From Strobilurus pachycystidiatus (Eukaryota; Basidiomycota; Agaricomycetes; Agaricales; Physalacriaceae), in contig JAHLMK010000002.1 in assembly GCA_019915135.1 (NCBI GenBank), positions 1,054,001 through 1,118,000 of the forward strand: 64,000 nt of DNA, read 5' to 3'. Numbering within the stretch: the stretch's first letter is position 1; each line of letters starts with the position of its first letter. The notes under the pieces are model-generated. The model saw only the letters and a program-made list of their open reading frames with translations. It was not told the origin of the DNA and searched no databases. Position numbers and translations under genes: made by a program. This document shows positions 23,046 through 32,752 of the stretch, in pieces.

Positions 23046-24896
23046 ATGTCGAAAGTAGAAGACGACTCCATGCCTGTCGACGAAACTCATGTTCCTGGCC
23101 CTGCGAGTCACTCTCACCAAACCCTCTCGTCAAAACTCGTTGTGAGTTTTCAGCCTTTTCGTCTCACCTGCGCTCCTCAACAAAAGAGTTATTGTAGATA
23201 CCTGGCCATCGAGAGGGTCAGGTACGCTGACATTTTCCGTCTCGGCGCTTTGCTTACTATATGACAAGGAACCCATCGTCCCAGAAGCGCCACACGAGAA
23301 GAGCAACTCATCGGTCCTAATTTTGATTGCGATCTCATTGTGGCACTGCGAAAGATTAGACTTCTCATCGTACATTCCGGCAATGAGAACTAGTTTGGCT
23401 TCAGATCCTCGCCGACTATTTGTCTATCTCATCAGTCCTTCGTTGACTTGTGCCCCATCTTCCAGAGCGGGGAATTGGTCACCGGTGCAAGCCATGTCAA
23501 CGTTTCTTTACTCCGTCTGTGCCTCTGAATGTCCATCAACCGACATAACGATTCTCTTCGATGGCACCTTCGCAGGAAACATAGCAGCTCGGGAACAATG
23601 GCGCCACATTTTCGTAATTGGAGAAGGTGAGTCCTGGAAGCTCCGAAAGTGTACGAATTCTCACTGACAAGGATATGCAGTCGACATTTCGAGGATTTTG
23701 GCACCTAGTCAGCCACATTCTGTGGTGCCGTCAGTGGGGAATACTGCGGCTCTGTTCGTCCATGTGACAGTCAAGAGTTCCCTATTGTTACAGGTAAAAG
23801 ATTTTCGTTGAAACCGAGACACGCTCAAATATCTAAATGAATTCTAGTCAATGGAACCTTTGACCACCTTCATCCTGGTCACAAAAATCTGCTATCCCTT
23901 GCGGCTTGGTTGGCGACTCGCAAAGTCATTTGCTCCCTCACTCCCGACGATCAATTCCTTCGCAGCCGAAAGAAGTATGGAGATCTCATTGAGACCTACG
24001 CCATACGCTGTTCGATGCTTGAGGGCTACTTACACAGGATTCTGGGCTCCAGCTCCCTTCAACTCGAGTGTGTACCTAAGGAGCACACTTGGGGCGCTCA
24101 AGTGACCGATAGATCTGTATCGGCGGCCATCCTGTCAACAGAAAGTCAATACCTTGAAGAAAGGATTGTCTCTGCAAGGACGGAGTATGGAAATCCTGCG
24201 ATCCATGTCTTCACTGCTGGCGTAGTTGGGTCTAGTGGTCACCTGCCCCTTCAGTCCACAATTACCGACAAAATCAGCTCTTCTGCCATCCGTGTGAATC
24301 TCATGCAGCGCAAGATGACATTCATTGTGTTGAATGGTCCGGCTGGCGTTGGCAAACACTCTATCTCTCTTGCGCTGTCTGCTCTCTTACCTGGCTCGCG
24401 TGTTTTGGACAATCACTTATTCGTTGATCTCGCTGATGCCGTCTGCGATTCAGAACACCCGCGATATCTCTCCTTGAGGGCGGATATTCGCCGTGCTGCA
24501 ATCGATTTCATCCGTACCGGTGCTCGTCTGAGCCCGGGCCAATCACACGACGCCGACTTGACATATATCTTTACTTCCAATTTTTCCACATCGCAGCTTG
24601 GCATAGATTCTGCGGCTGATCTGATGCGAGATGCCACTCGCTGCAACGCTCACTTCATCCCCATCAATCTCAGTTGCTCGGAGGCTGAACTTGTGCGGAG
24701 AGTTTCGAGCCCCGGTCGACAGATGTTCACCCGCGGAAAACTCAGTGACGCTTCACAGGCTGTATTACTCCTTCGACGGAAAAAGATGTTCCATTATGGA
24801 ATACCTGCTGAGCTGGTCATGGATGTGACAGACTTCTCATGCGACGAAGCCGCAAAGAAGATACTAAGCCACATGCGCTGCGTGTTGGCGGAATAG
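23046..24896 (+). CDS. CAB4: Phosphopantetheine adenylyltransferase fused to a P-loop kinase-like domain
   Basis: The first part is PPAT, which adenylates 4'-phosphopantetheine in coenzyme A synthesis. Exons: 23046-23141, 23269-23626, 23681-23729, 23771-23793, 23848-24896; 524 residues, all phases consistent. After a variable 160-residue N-terminus comes VNGTFDHLHPGHK with the HxGH nucleotidyltransferase motif, then TRKVICSLT, and KISSSAIR, the counterpart of the family's ISSTxxR. The frame then runs on with no stop into a second domain of about 200 residues: Walker A GPAGVGKHS, a hydrophobic strand ending in SNF, and basic residues late in the domain. It looks like a small P-loop kinase; it lacks the expected look of dephospho-CoA kinase. 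Exons 2-4 are the least certain (acceptor at 23268 is AAG; one intron is 41 nt). Confidence 0.85.
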
Positions 24897-25171
24897 GCAA
24901 ATGTAGCATTTTTTTACCTGTTGTATACACCTACGACTTTACGACTATCAAATGATGATTTACTTCTGCAGCTATCCTGATTCATCCGTTCTCCCAAATT
25001 AACAAAGAGCCTCTGTTGTATAGAGCATAGTCTGGAGACGGGACATATCAAGTAAGTGCTCAAATTGAGCACACTTGTGGAATCATACGGTCCATACCAG
25101 TATAAACAATCGATTAAGGTCGACATAGCAAGCGAAATAACCTACATACACCTATGTATGGTTATACTAGA
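24897..25171. other. Convergent intergenic spacer
   Basis: 275 bp between two convergent stop codons, AT-richer than its surroundings. It should hold both 3' UTRs. No hairpin or repeat stood out. Confidence 0.5.
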
Positions 25172-25918
25172 TCACTGAGATTTTTGTGTCGCCACAACCG
25201 ATGCCAAAAAAGCATCACCAGAAGTCACTTTTTTCCAACGATCATCGCTTTGTATCATTTTCTCCCAGCTTTGCTTCTTTTTATTTCTCAGACGAAAGGC
25301 TTGGACGATGATGCTAGTGTTAGGATTCAAGAAGTCCTTGTAAAACGATCCGTATTCGGTGAATGCCTTCCTTATAGCGCGAGAGAACAGCCGGTATAAC
25401 CACACATAGAACGGCGGGTCTATCCCTGTTACTGGGTCGGTGTTGAAATGGGTAAGTGTGGAGGAACATACATATGATATCAGTTGCTCTAGGGTAAGTG
25501 ATATCCTTGAGCGGTTGCCACTGATTACCGTCAATAATCCATTGGTCTTGCATCGCATGTTCCTGTACAGCGGCCCGGGCCTGATACCCCATCACGGTCT
25601 TTTCTCCGTCCCCGAATAGTACGCCGACATACCTCTGTGAGCGGGTTACGTTTCCAGTCTGCCGTCCAAAATATAGGGTCCAGGTGTACGACAGGGATCT
25701 GGTTAGCAGATCAAAATCGCTGAATATCGCACATATGTAAGATAGTATATGACAAGCACCTTGAGAATGTTACCGAGGCGCTCTGCAAAGAATGACTGCA
25801 CAGAGCACATTGACATGTTAGAAACGCCATTGGCGCATTCACGAGAGATAAGCACCTTCCCGGCACCTCCATGGCCAACAACCTGAATTCGAGAGCCACG
25901 TAGAGGTGGTGCTGCCAT
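25172..25918 (-). CDS. Small P-loop kinase-like protein (adenylate-kinase-related/FlaR-like)
   Basis: Small P-loop NTPase of 175 residues, related to the adenylate-kinase-like proteins sometimes called DNA-topology-modulation (FlaR) proteins; its substrate is unknown. Exons: 25856-25918, 25760-25795, 25633-25698, 25472-25580, 25172-25425. Splicing joins Walker A (VVGHGGAGKS across the first junction), the IPVVHLDPIFW strand, QDQWIIDGN, the ATDIIW strand and PPFYVWLYRLFSRAIRK. This is the order of the family: P-loop, LD.xxW substrate loop, WIIDGN, then an Arg-rich lid. Individual exons look meaningless until joined, which is why it is easily missed. It converges on another P-loop-containing gene at 24.9 kb, but the two domains are clearly different in sequence. 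Confidence 0.82.
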
Positions 25919-27374
25919 ATGAGATCAAGGAGTCAGCTATCAAGACGACGTCGTGGGCCGTGGCTGTTAATGAGAGTTTGTGTAGAAGGTAAGGGTAAAC
26001 CGTAACGGATCTTGCCGCCGTACCACGAGAGTACCACGAGGCCTCTTGATCAGCGATGTGTGCCTGGAGCGCGTCTTGACCTCAGGCCTCAGGCTTGCAC
26101 TGGCCTTGCCATACCCGCGTGGTTCCTCTCACGCGCGCGGAGACTGTGTATTGAGTCCGTTCAAAGCGCCTTTCCATGTCACTCTGACTGTCATTCCGGA
26201 ATAATGTCGTGGAAGTTACAGTCGGCGCCTATATCTCTATGCTGTTAAGTAGCACACTAGCAGTGCACTACGTTTTGGATCAAAAGGAGACACAAGGACT
26301 CAATCAGGGGTGCATCGTTTACGGTAGGTTTCCTACAGTCATCCACCGGCCACTGACACACCATCTGCCAATGACACAAACAGACATTCCAAGCTCAATT
26401 CTTGCTGGAATCACTTGCTTCCGGGCTCAAAATCTTTGAAGTCATGTACTGGATATGTGCTAATATATTTACATTTTTCAATTGTCCGGGACAACTTGTA
26501 TAACTCCCAAAGCTCAGAACAGAGCAAAAATGAATTTTAGTGCAGCTCTACTGAGCTCTAGGAGGCCCAGAACAGCCTGATTATTTATCTATATAGGCAT
26601 AACTACGGACTGAACAATATCCGACACTTGTATAGGTACGCCAAAGCCTGTGAGAGCAACGAGAAATAAAAAGATCAGACGGTGTGTCAAATGATGGCAT
26701 CGGAACGCGCTCGGAGCGCTCGGGATCTCGGTTATGTGTCCAAACATGGTATATCGGCTCTGATCCGGTCTGTGTCATTGGGCTGGTTTTGCCCGATAAG
26801 CCACTTTGACATCAATCCTGCTCGATATCGCGAACATAGCATCGGACCCACACATGTTGAGTAAGAAAATCATTCTTATAATCATTGGCTAAATTTTGGT
26901 TCTATCCACTTGTCAATCCGTCCAGTTTTCATCCCTGAACATCACATTCAAATTTGACTGTGTCATTGGCCGGTGGAAAACTGTACATATTCTCCCCCAG
27001 GCAGCCCGAAAAAGGAAGACAGTCGACCAATAGCCTCAGCTGATAGTACATTTGGGTCAAACTTCTTCACCTGGAGGTCAGTAGCTCCTCTCCACTCCGA
27101 ACCGCATCTCCCCAGCGTAATTTCTTGGGCATATACGTCGGTCTGAGGCTGTGTGGGGGGCGATGCTTGCTTGTCTCGGTCTTTGCGATGATCTTCTTCG
27201 CGAAGTACTGTTTTTTGATCCAGCCACACCTCGTTGTCCTTCTCACACTCTTGACTCTTGCGCACGAGGCTTCCATTCACAGCAGTAAGTTACATGATTC
27301 ACGTTGCTGTATAACCATACAAATATAGACTGTCCTCGGCATCCCATTTTCCCGAATCTCCCCCACTCGCCACA
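25919..27374. other. Long divergent intergenic region
   Basis: About 1.45 kb between two divergent genes, the largest gap without a feature. Short open frames (for example near 26.0-26.2 and 26.6-26.8 kb) have no splice-consistent extension and no recognisable protein. I see no repeat, RNA gene or transposon remnant. Confidence 0.5.
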
Positions 27375-29508
27375 ATGGAACTTCTTCAAGCCACGACTGA
27401 GAAGCCATCTCACCTGTTGCCTGTCAGTGTACACCCAACTTCTATCTATCTCAAATGCTTGACTTCTGCAACAGTGCCCAGCGACCTGCGATACTTTCGT
27501 CTTCGACGAAAACGATCTGGCAACATTCAGGATAGTCGGACTGCTCCTTGGAGGCAGCACGATCTACAGCAGCAAGTCGGGCGGAAGTAGTCGTGATTGG
27601 GATGGCCTGATTGTGGTTCGCGACCGCGAAAGCCTAGCCAGTCTTCTCTCCGATTCAGTGGCGCTACCGAAGCTGCTGTCTGTCGTGTCTGCAGGAGAGC
27701 ACATGTGGTGGCATGACACGGATGAGAGTCCTCACTTCGAACTCAGGTTCGATGCTGTCCGTTTTTGTGGATACACACTTTCTGGCCAGAAGAGAAGCGT
27801 CAAGATTATCGCTGCCGATCGTCTTTTGGCCATCCTCAAGCGCCCAGAGCCTGCGGGGATTTCCATTCTATCGCAAAAGGACGTTCGCCTCTATATCACG
27901 TCGTACTGTGGGAGCACTAGCTGGCGCATCCAGCACGTCACCTCATTATCCCGCGGACGATTTATCCTTCATGATGCAGACATCTACATCAGCCACCCCG
28001 ACGACAACGGGCGCAATCACGCAAGCTTCGGATGTACTATTGATTTGCTTCTCACTGGCAATTGGCTCTATCATGATTCGTCCGCAGAGGATCTCAGGGT
28101 TCTAGCGATCAAGAAATACACATCGATAGATCGTCTGTGGCTGCCCAAGGACTGGACCACTGTCTTCTCTCGAAACAGCCGCTTCCCCGACTCGTTCCGG
28201 CAAGAACTCAAATCGCGAGGATGGGATCCACTGTTCAGAGCACGCCAGAGTCAAAGTGGCGATCCTGGTCCTTGCATCATGTCGGGCAACATGTTCTGGC
28301 TTGACTCGAGCCATGTCAATGCTTCAAGCGTGGACTATCTTCGAGGGACACCCCGCTTCGGAGTAGAGGCGATCTTACCTTCCCATTCTGAACTCTCCAG
28401 GACAAAGTTCTTGAGCTCTTCGTTCTCTAGCAACTCTACGGCTGCTATGGTGACCTTTGTGGGGTCCGAAGACGTCTTTTTTCGCAAATGCACGCGGAAC
28501 TGGCAGGCAGAGATTGAGGGAGCTGTTAGTGTATCTACTGCTTTTGGCCGCAGGATCCATCAGCCTTTGTTGACAGACTCACAGAGCGAGCAGCTCTTGT
28601 ATCCTTGGTATCCAGGGTACGCACTATCCGAGCGTCGACTTCAGTATCACGCCCAACACGACGACGATTCTTTCAAGACAATCCTCGAGACCGAAATGCG
28701 ACGAGCCGAGGATACTCTTGCGGTGTATTGTCACACTGCTTCCCTTGACCGCGCCAGCTCGGCCATCCAGATGTTCTTCTGCGAAAGAATCGCAGACAAC
28801 GCCAGGCTGAATCTCTTCTATTCTGACGGGATCCTTCTAGGGGGTGCGACATTCAGCTTGGAAGACCTGATGTGTCGCCCGGTCCGGGTCAACGGGCAGA
28901 GATATCAATCTCTCGGCGACTGCCTACAGCTCGCCAGGTGTCGGTTATCGACCCGATCAGGTGGTCTCACTGTCACTGGACTCGGGGACGCGCACAGCGG
29001 AAATGTCCTGCTCCGTTGGCCAGGTGCGAAAACACCAGAGGACATGCTATACGTTGACTACGAGGCCGCTGGACGTCATTCTCCGTGGCTTGATCTCGCG
29101 AAGCCTATATACAACGACGTGTTCTTCACCGTTCTCTATGCCGACGTACTGGGTAGGGACCTGTTCAGCGAGGGTATCGTGAAGGTCTCGATCAACGACT
29201 CGGACGGGAGTATCGATTTGACGCTAGATCTCCGCCTTGACGCGCTGAGTAAGGGCGTGTGGGAGATCAAGAGGCGCTACCTTGTCGAGCCATTCATACG
29301 ATGGGCTAGAGCGCGTGGGTTCGACGTCGATGATTGGCAGAAAAGCCTCGGGTGCGCGCTGCTTTGCTGTGCGATGCTGACTCGAAACTTCTCTTCCAGA
29401 GTGGACCTCTTTTTCGCAAACATGACCCTAGGGATGTTGCTCACGGAGTGGAACTGGGGTCCTCTTGGGATTGTTACTCCGCTCAATAAAGAGGCTGACA
29501 CGATGTGA
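27375..29508 (+). CDS. Nucleotidyltransferase-like plus aminoglycoside-phosphotransferase-like protein
   Basis: Unknown function; two catalytic-looking modules in one 693-residue chain. Exons 27375-27422 and 27475-29508 (52-nt intron, phase 0). The N-terminal module has LLLGGSTIYSS followed by SSRDWDGLIVV, the GGS...DxD pattern of the nucleotidyltransferase superfamily. The C-terminal module has GLGDAHSGNVLL and, about 20 residues later, YVDYEAAG and WLDLAKPIY: the catalytic loop and metal-binding region of APH/choline-kinase-like phosphotransferases. The middle 300 residues are unrecognised. The start has a good context (cacaATGg). Unlike its intron-rich neighbours, it has a single 2-kb coding exon, which could reflect transfer or retroposition. 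Module calls rest on motifs only. Confidence 0.75.
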
Positions 29509-30086
29509 ATTTTGATATCTAGTCAGCTGCAATTGGGTGAAATCTGTAATAAAACAGGATAAGATGCAATACAGTAGCATACCTTACGACTTGAGAAGGA
29601 TTACGACAAGAAGCGAGAACAGATGCGGCCTAGCTGAGAGTACGAACGGCTAAGTGTAGTGTAAGATAAGCAAAGTAACGACAGAAAGACGACCAGTATG
29701 CAAGTGGCGCGTGCGCGGCTGCCGCTTTTCTCTTCGTGCACTAGTGCTGGACAATCAGAACCACGTTTGTGGGGGGTTCGGCATGCACAAGTTGAACGTT
29801 GAACTTGTGCAATCCAAATCCAAAGTGCTAGTCGTCCCTTCACGCGAGAAAGTAGGGCGCAGGCCCGGGACACGGTTCCGCCAAAGTCCAAATCGCGGTC
29901 ACCCGCGCCGAAGAGAAACCAGGAAATTCAAAATTGGACGTTCGCGCTCGGAGTTGCGTCCACTGTCCAGGCGGCAAGAAGATCATGATGCCCAATTCCG
30001 GGGTATGTACACTGAGGAAGAGTGCTGGAGAGTCAATCGGAAAAAGACAAGGTATGTCACGGTGTATAGTTCCAACTTCCAAGTCA
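29509..30086. other. Intergenic, NTase-APH gene 3' flank
   Basis: About 580 bp. Overlapping frames on both strands are rich in Arg and Gly and match nothing recognisable. The 3' UTR of the NTase-APH gene should lie in the first part. Confidence 0.45.
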
Positions 30087-30311
30087 TCGGAGGGTGGGTG
30101 GGGAGAGGGAAGGAGGTGGGAAGGAGACGTTTATGTTTGGGACGCAGGGGGTTGTTGGGAATGGGAATGGGAACGGAGGGGAGAACGTGGATATCTCGTT
30201 GCTTTGAGATGAGGGGGGGGGGATGGGGTGGTGCTTTATGACATTTTGAGATCGAGTATGTTTTAGATTACATAGCTTTCGTGTTTGCTTTGCATTAGTC
30301 AGTTAGGATAT
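30087..30311 (+). pseudogene. Truncated copy of the 3' end of the CLASP-like gene
   Basis: About 225 bp closely match 22152-22352: the last 37 or so codons of the CLASP-like gene including its stop, and about 85 bp of 3' flank. Shared landmarks include the stretch encoding GGKETFMFGTQG, the terminal ISLL-stop, and the flank words tgctttatgacatt and cgtgtttgctttgcatt. Small indels separate the copies, for example a longer G run at 30212. It lies in the same orientation 8 kb away with no ATG or upstream exon, so it is a dead fragment. Its transcription is unknown. Confidence 0.85.
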
Positions 30312-30692
30312 TTATGAGTGCAGTGTGGTTGATATGGATAATGCTATTTCCCTTGACATGTGGAGGTTCAGGTTCAGCGGCGGACGATTGTTGGAGTGTG
30401 CACAAATGTCCAAGCTCTCAGGCTGATTCTACACCGCAGCGTGTGGTTTCTGCTGTGGTCGTGCGCATTCGACAAACTTGAGGTTACGACAAACGCTACT
30501 AAAGACGATTTGAATCATTACAGGGATGCCCCTTTCGCAATCCTAGCGCTGGGGATGGGGGCTGACTTTCATGTCACGTACAACATACATATCTAACCAG
30601 TTGCAAACGGTACAGAAACAATACATACGGATAAGTGACTGACTGAATGACAAAAAAATGACAACATGATTACAACAACAAGACTCGGAAAC
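30312..30692. other. Intergenic, 3' side of the Glu-Pro-rich gene
   Basis: About 380 bp with no recognisable gene. A short plus-strand frame at 30360-30596 has no support. It includes the 3' UTR of the minus-strand gene that follows. Confidence 0.45.
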
Positions 30693-31481
30693 TCAGTCGC
30701 TGATCTCGCCTTCCTCTTTGCTGCTGGCCGTATCCAGCTCGGGCTCTGGTTCCGGCTCTGGTTCCGGTTCCGGCTCTGGTCCTGGCTCTGGTAGATATTG
30801 TGGCTCTGGCTCTAATTCCCGCACTGGTTCAGGATCCTGCTGAACGTCCAGCTCCGGCGGAGCAGCCAGGATAGGCGCAGGAACCAGGATAGGCGCAGGC
30901 ATCGGTTCCGGTTCCGGGTCCGGCTCTGGGTCCTCCAATTCCGGCGGAGGCGCCAGAACAGGCGCGACGCTCACGCTCGTCCTATCACTCTTCCTCTCCT
31001 CCTCATCCACTTCCCTCGGCGCACGACTCTGTCTTGTCTTCTTAGCAGGATACGTCGCGTCCGCCTCCTCCGGGTCGATCCGCCGGCGCCGTTTCCCGCC
31101 GCGCCGTTTCCGCAGCGGGGCGAGTGGGGGCGGCGTGGGAGCGGGAGCGGGAGCGGGTATGGGTGCAGGAATGGGGGAGTGAGTGGGCGCGGGAGCGGGA
31201 GGGGCCGCGAGAGGGGGGAAGCCGAGGAGGGTGGGGTCGAGCGGGGGGAGGGAGAGCGCGAGGGGGCCGAGGGGGTGGTAGAGGGGGAGGGTGGAGGAGG
31301 GGCGCGGTTTGGGGGCCGAGGTGGGACGGGGAGGCAGGAGGGTTGGGAGCAGTGGGGTTGAGGTTGGGGAGGTGGAGGTGGATGGGAGGTGGGAGGAGGA
31401 GTAGGAGTAGGAGAACGGGGTGGAGGACTGCGGGGAGCGGTAGGTGGTTTTGGGCTTGCGTCTGATGGAGGAGGCCGACAT
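30693..31481 (-). CDS. Conserved-looking Pro/Glu-rich nuclear protein of unknown function
   Basis: Intronless frame of 262 residues; I do not assign a function. The start is taken at 31481 ([12 protein letters not shown]); an upstream in-frame ATG at 31523 would add 14 residues. N-terminal part: Ser/Thr/Pro-rich with [11 protein letters not shown], then [16 protein letters not shown], which reads like a conserved block. Middle: a strongly basic cluster [11 protein letters not shown], a likely nuclear localisation signal. C-terminal part: a (Glu-Pro)n tract over about 30715-30800 and an acidic end (SKEEGEISD). The DNA is low-complexity, so similarity searches will give false hits. Confidence 0.6.
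   Translation of the reverse strand: MSASSIRRKPKTTYRSPQSSTPFSYSYSSSHLPSTSTSPTSTPLLPTLLPPRPTSAPKPRPSSTLPLYHPLGPLALSLPPLDPTLLGFPPLAAPPAPAPTHSPIPAPIPAPAPAPTPPPLAPLRKRRGGKRRRRIDPEEADATYPAKKTRQSRAPREVDEEERKSDRTSVSVAPVLAPPPELEDPEPDPEPEPMPAPILVPAPILAAPPELDVQQDPEPVRELEPEPQYLPEPGPEPEPEPEPEPEPELDTASSKEEGEISD
30715..30790 (-). repeat. Hexanucleotide Glu-Pro coding repeat
   Basis: Imperfect 6-bp repeats (ggctct/ggttcc variants on the plus strand) that encode alternating Pro and Glu in the C-terminal tail of the minus-strand protein. Length is likely to vary between strains. Confidence 0.8.
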
Positions 31482-32535
31482 CGCGTTGACTAGGTTTTGA
31501 TTGGATTTGAGACCAAATTGCATAGATATTGATCAAAGCGCACCAAAAAAAATCAGACGCTCTGCGCGGTCAAGTCCCAACGCGTTGCGCAGTCCGAACC
31601 TCACTCCGAGTCTGCTGGGGTCTCTCTATTCTATGTAGTTGTTGAACGCCAGGAATACACATGGATTAATGCAATACGCACCGTATAAAAAACCGTTTTG
31701 CCTGGGATCCAGTCTGCTATTCGACCGCAGATGAATATCACGAGTTCCAATTTCCAGTCAAAGCCTTCGAACGCACCAACACCAACGCCAAAATCTCAGA
31801 CTTTCACTAGCACTATCACTGTATCCAAAAAAATCCTATACGCGTGGCATGGATAAAGCCGGGCGCGTGGAAGCTGGAGGCAAGAAACAACATGAACATC
31901 AGTGGCAGATGCCAATGGTCCACTTTTTCCACGTGGGACTGGGCTTTTTTCGGTCGACGGCATGATGCCGGGTGCATATGAAAGGTGACCAGTGGTCACG
32001 GTGCGCGTTGTAATTTGCTTGCGTACTGGATTACATACATGTGTCCACCATGTAAGATTGTGCACAATCCTGTTGGCGTCAACTTCAAGTTTGAGATTCC
32101 CGATGTAACAGGGCCCCCCCCGAAATTCGAATCCTCTCCTCTAATGTAGTTGCATTCTCAGCCCTCGGCGCCGGCTCCCTCGGACACGGGAGAGCCGGCC
32201 TGCATCATGATTCCAGAGTAAGTTACTTGCTACCCCCCCCCCCCTTCTCCTCCCACTCTTAGGCTTGATGAACACGCCTCGACTCTTCGCCACCATAACT
32301 CTGAGTGATGTGGTGGTTTATGAGGGCGCTGGGGAGTCTGGGGATTGGGTGCGGTCTGATTCTTGATTCTCGCCACTCCCGAGATTCAGAGAAAACTTGC
32401 AAGTTATTACTCAGTGCCTACAATTTACTCATTGCTCGGTAGTTACTAGAGAGTCTTGACCCAACGACGTGCGGAATTTTGGAAAGTTATAACTTAAAAA
32501 CGTACGGAGGCAAAACCAAGTTCAGATAAGCGCAG
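31482..32535. other. Intergenic with homopolymer tracts
   Basis: About 1.05 kb between the Glu-Pro-rich gene start and the tRNA. It contains a TATA-like ataaaaaac at about 31685, a C-run near 32112-32118 and a longer C-run of about a dozen bases near 32233-32246. No open frame with recognisable content was found. Confidence 0.5.
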
Positions 32536-32617
32536 TCCGACCTGCCTGGCTCGAACAGGCGACATCAAGATGTTATCCAATTACAGTCTTGCGCTCTTCC
32601 AACTGAGCTAAGGTCGG
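32536..32617 (-). tRNA. tRNA-Tyr (GUA anticodon) with a short intron
   Basis: Minus strand. Acceptor stem CCGACCT/AGGTCGG (7 bp, perfect) with discriminator A; D stem GCTC/GAGC; anticodon stem CAAGA/TCTTG; loop CTGTAA-A with anticodon GTA; T stem GCCTG/CAGGC with loop TTCGAGC. An intron of about 9 nt (32572-32580) follows the base 3' of the anticodon, the standard position; eukaryotic tRNA-Tyr genes usually carry one. A T-run that could stop Pol III is not obvious right after the 3' end. Confidence 0.95.
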
Positions 32618-32752
32618 CTAGTGATTGGTCCATTTTTCCGCGTCTAGAATCTGGATGTACAGATCAGCTTTGGTTTATAATCTTCACACCGAATCGGAAT
32701 AACATTCACTATTATTGCCGCTAAAACTACACAAACAGATACATGCTACATA

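Noticed and set aside
23046..25918. Nucleotide/CoA metabolism gene cluster
   Set aside because: The two kinase-like genes are convergent and unrelated in sequence; nothing beyond adjacency links them.
29711..30241. 176-residue plus-strand frame before and across the CLASP fragment
   Set aside because: It runs through the duplicated CLASP 3' end in another reading frame; Arg/Gly-rich, no support.
32233..32246. Long C run as a telomere-like or regulatory element
   Set aside because: A plain homopolymer in an intergenic region without repeat structure; more likely slippage or sequencing noise.
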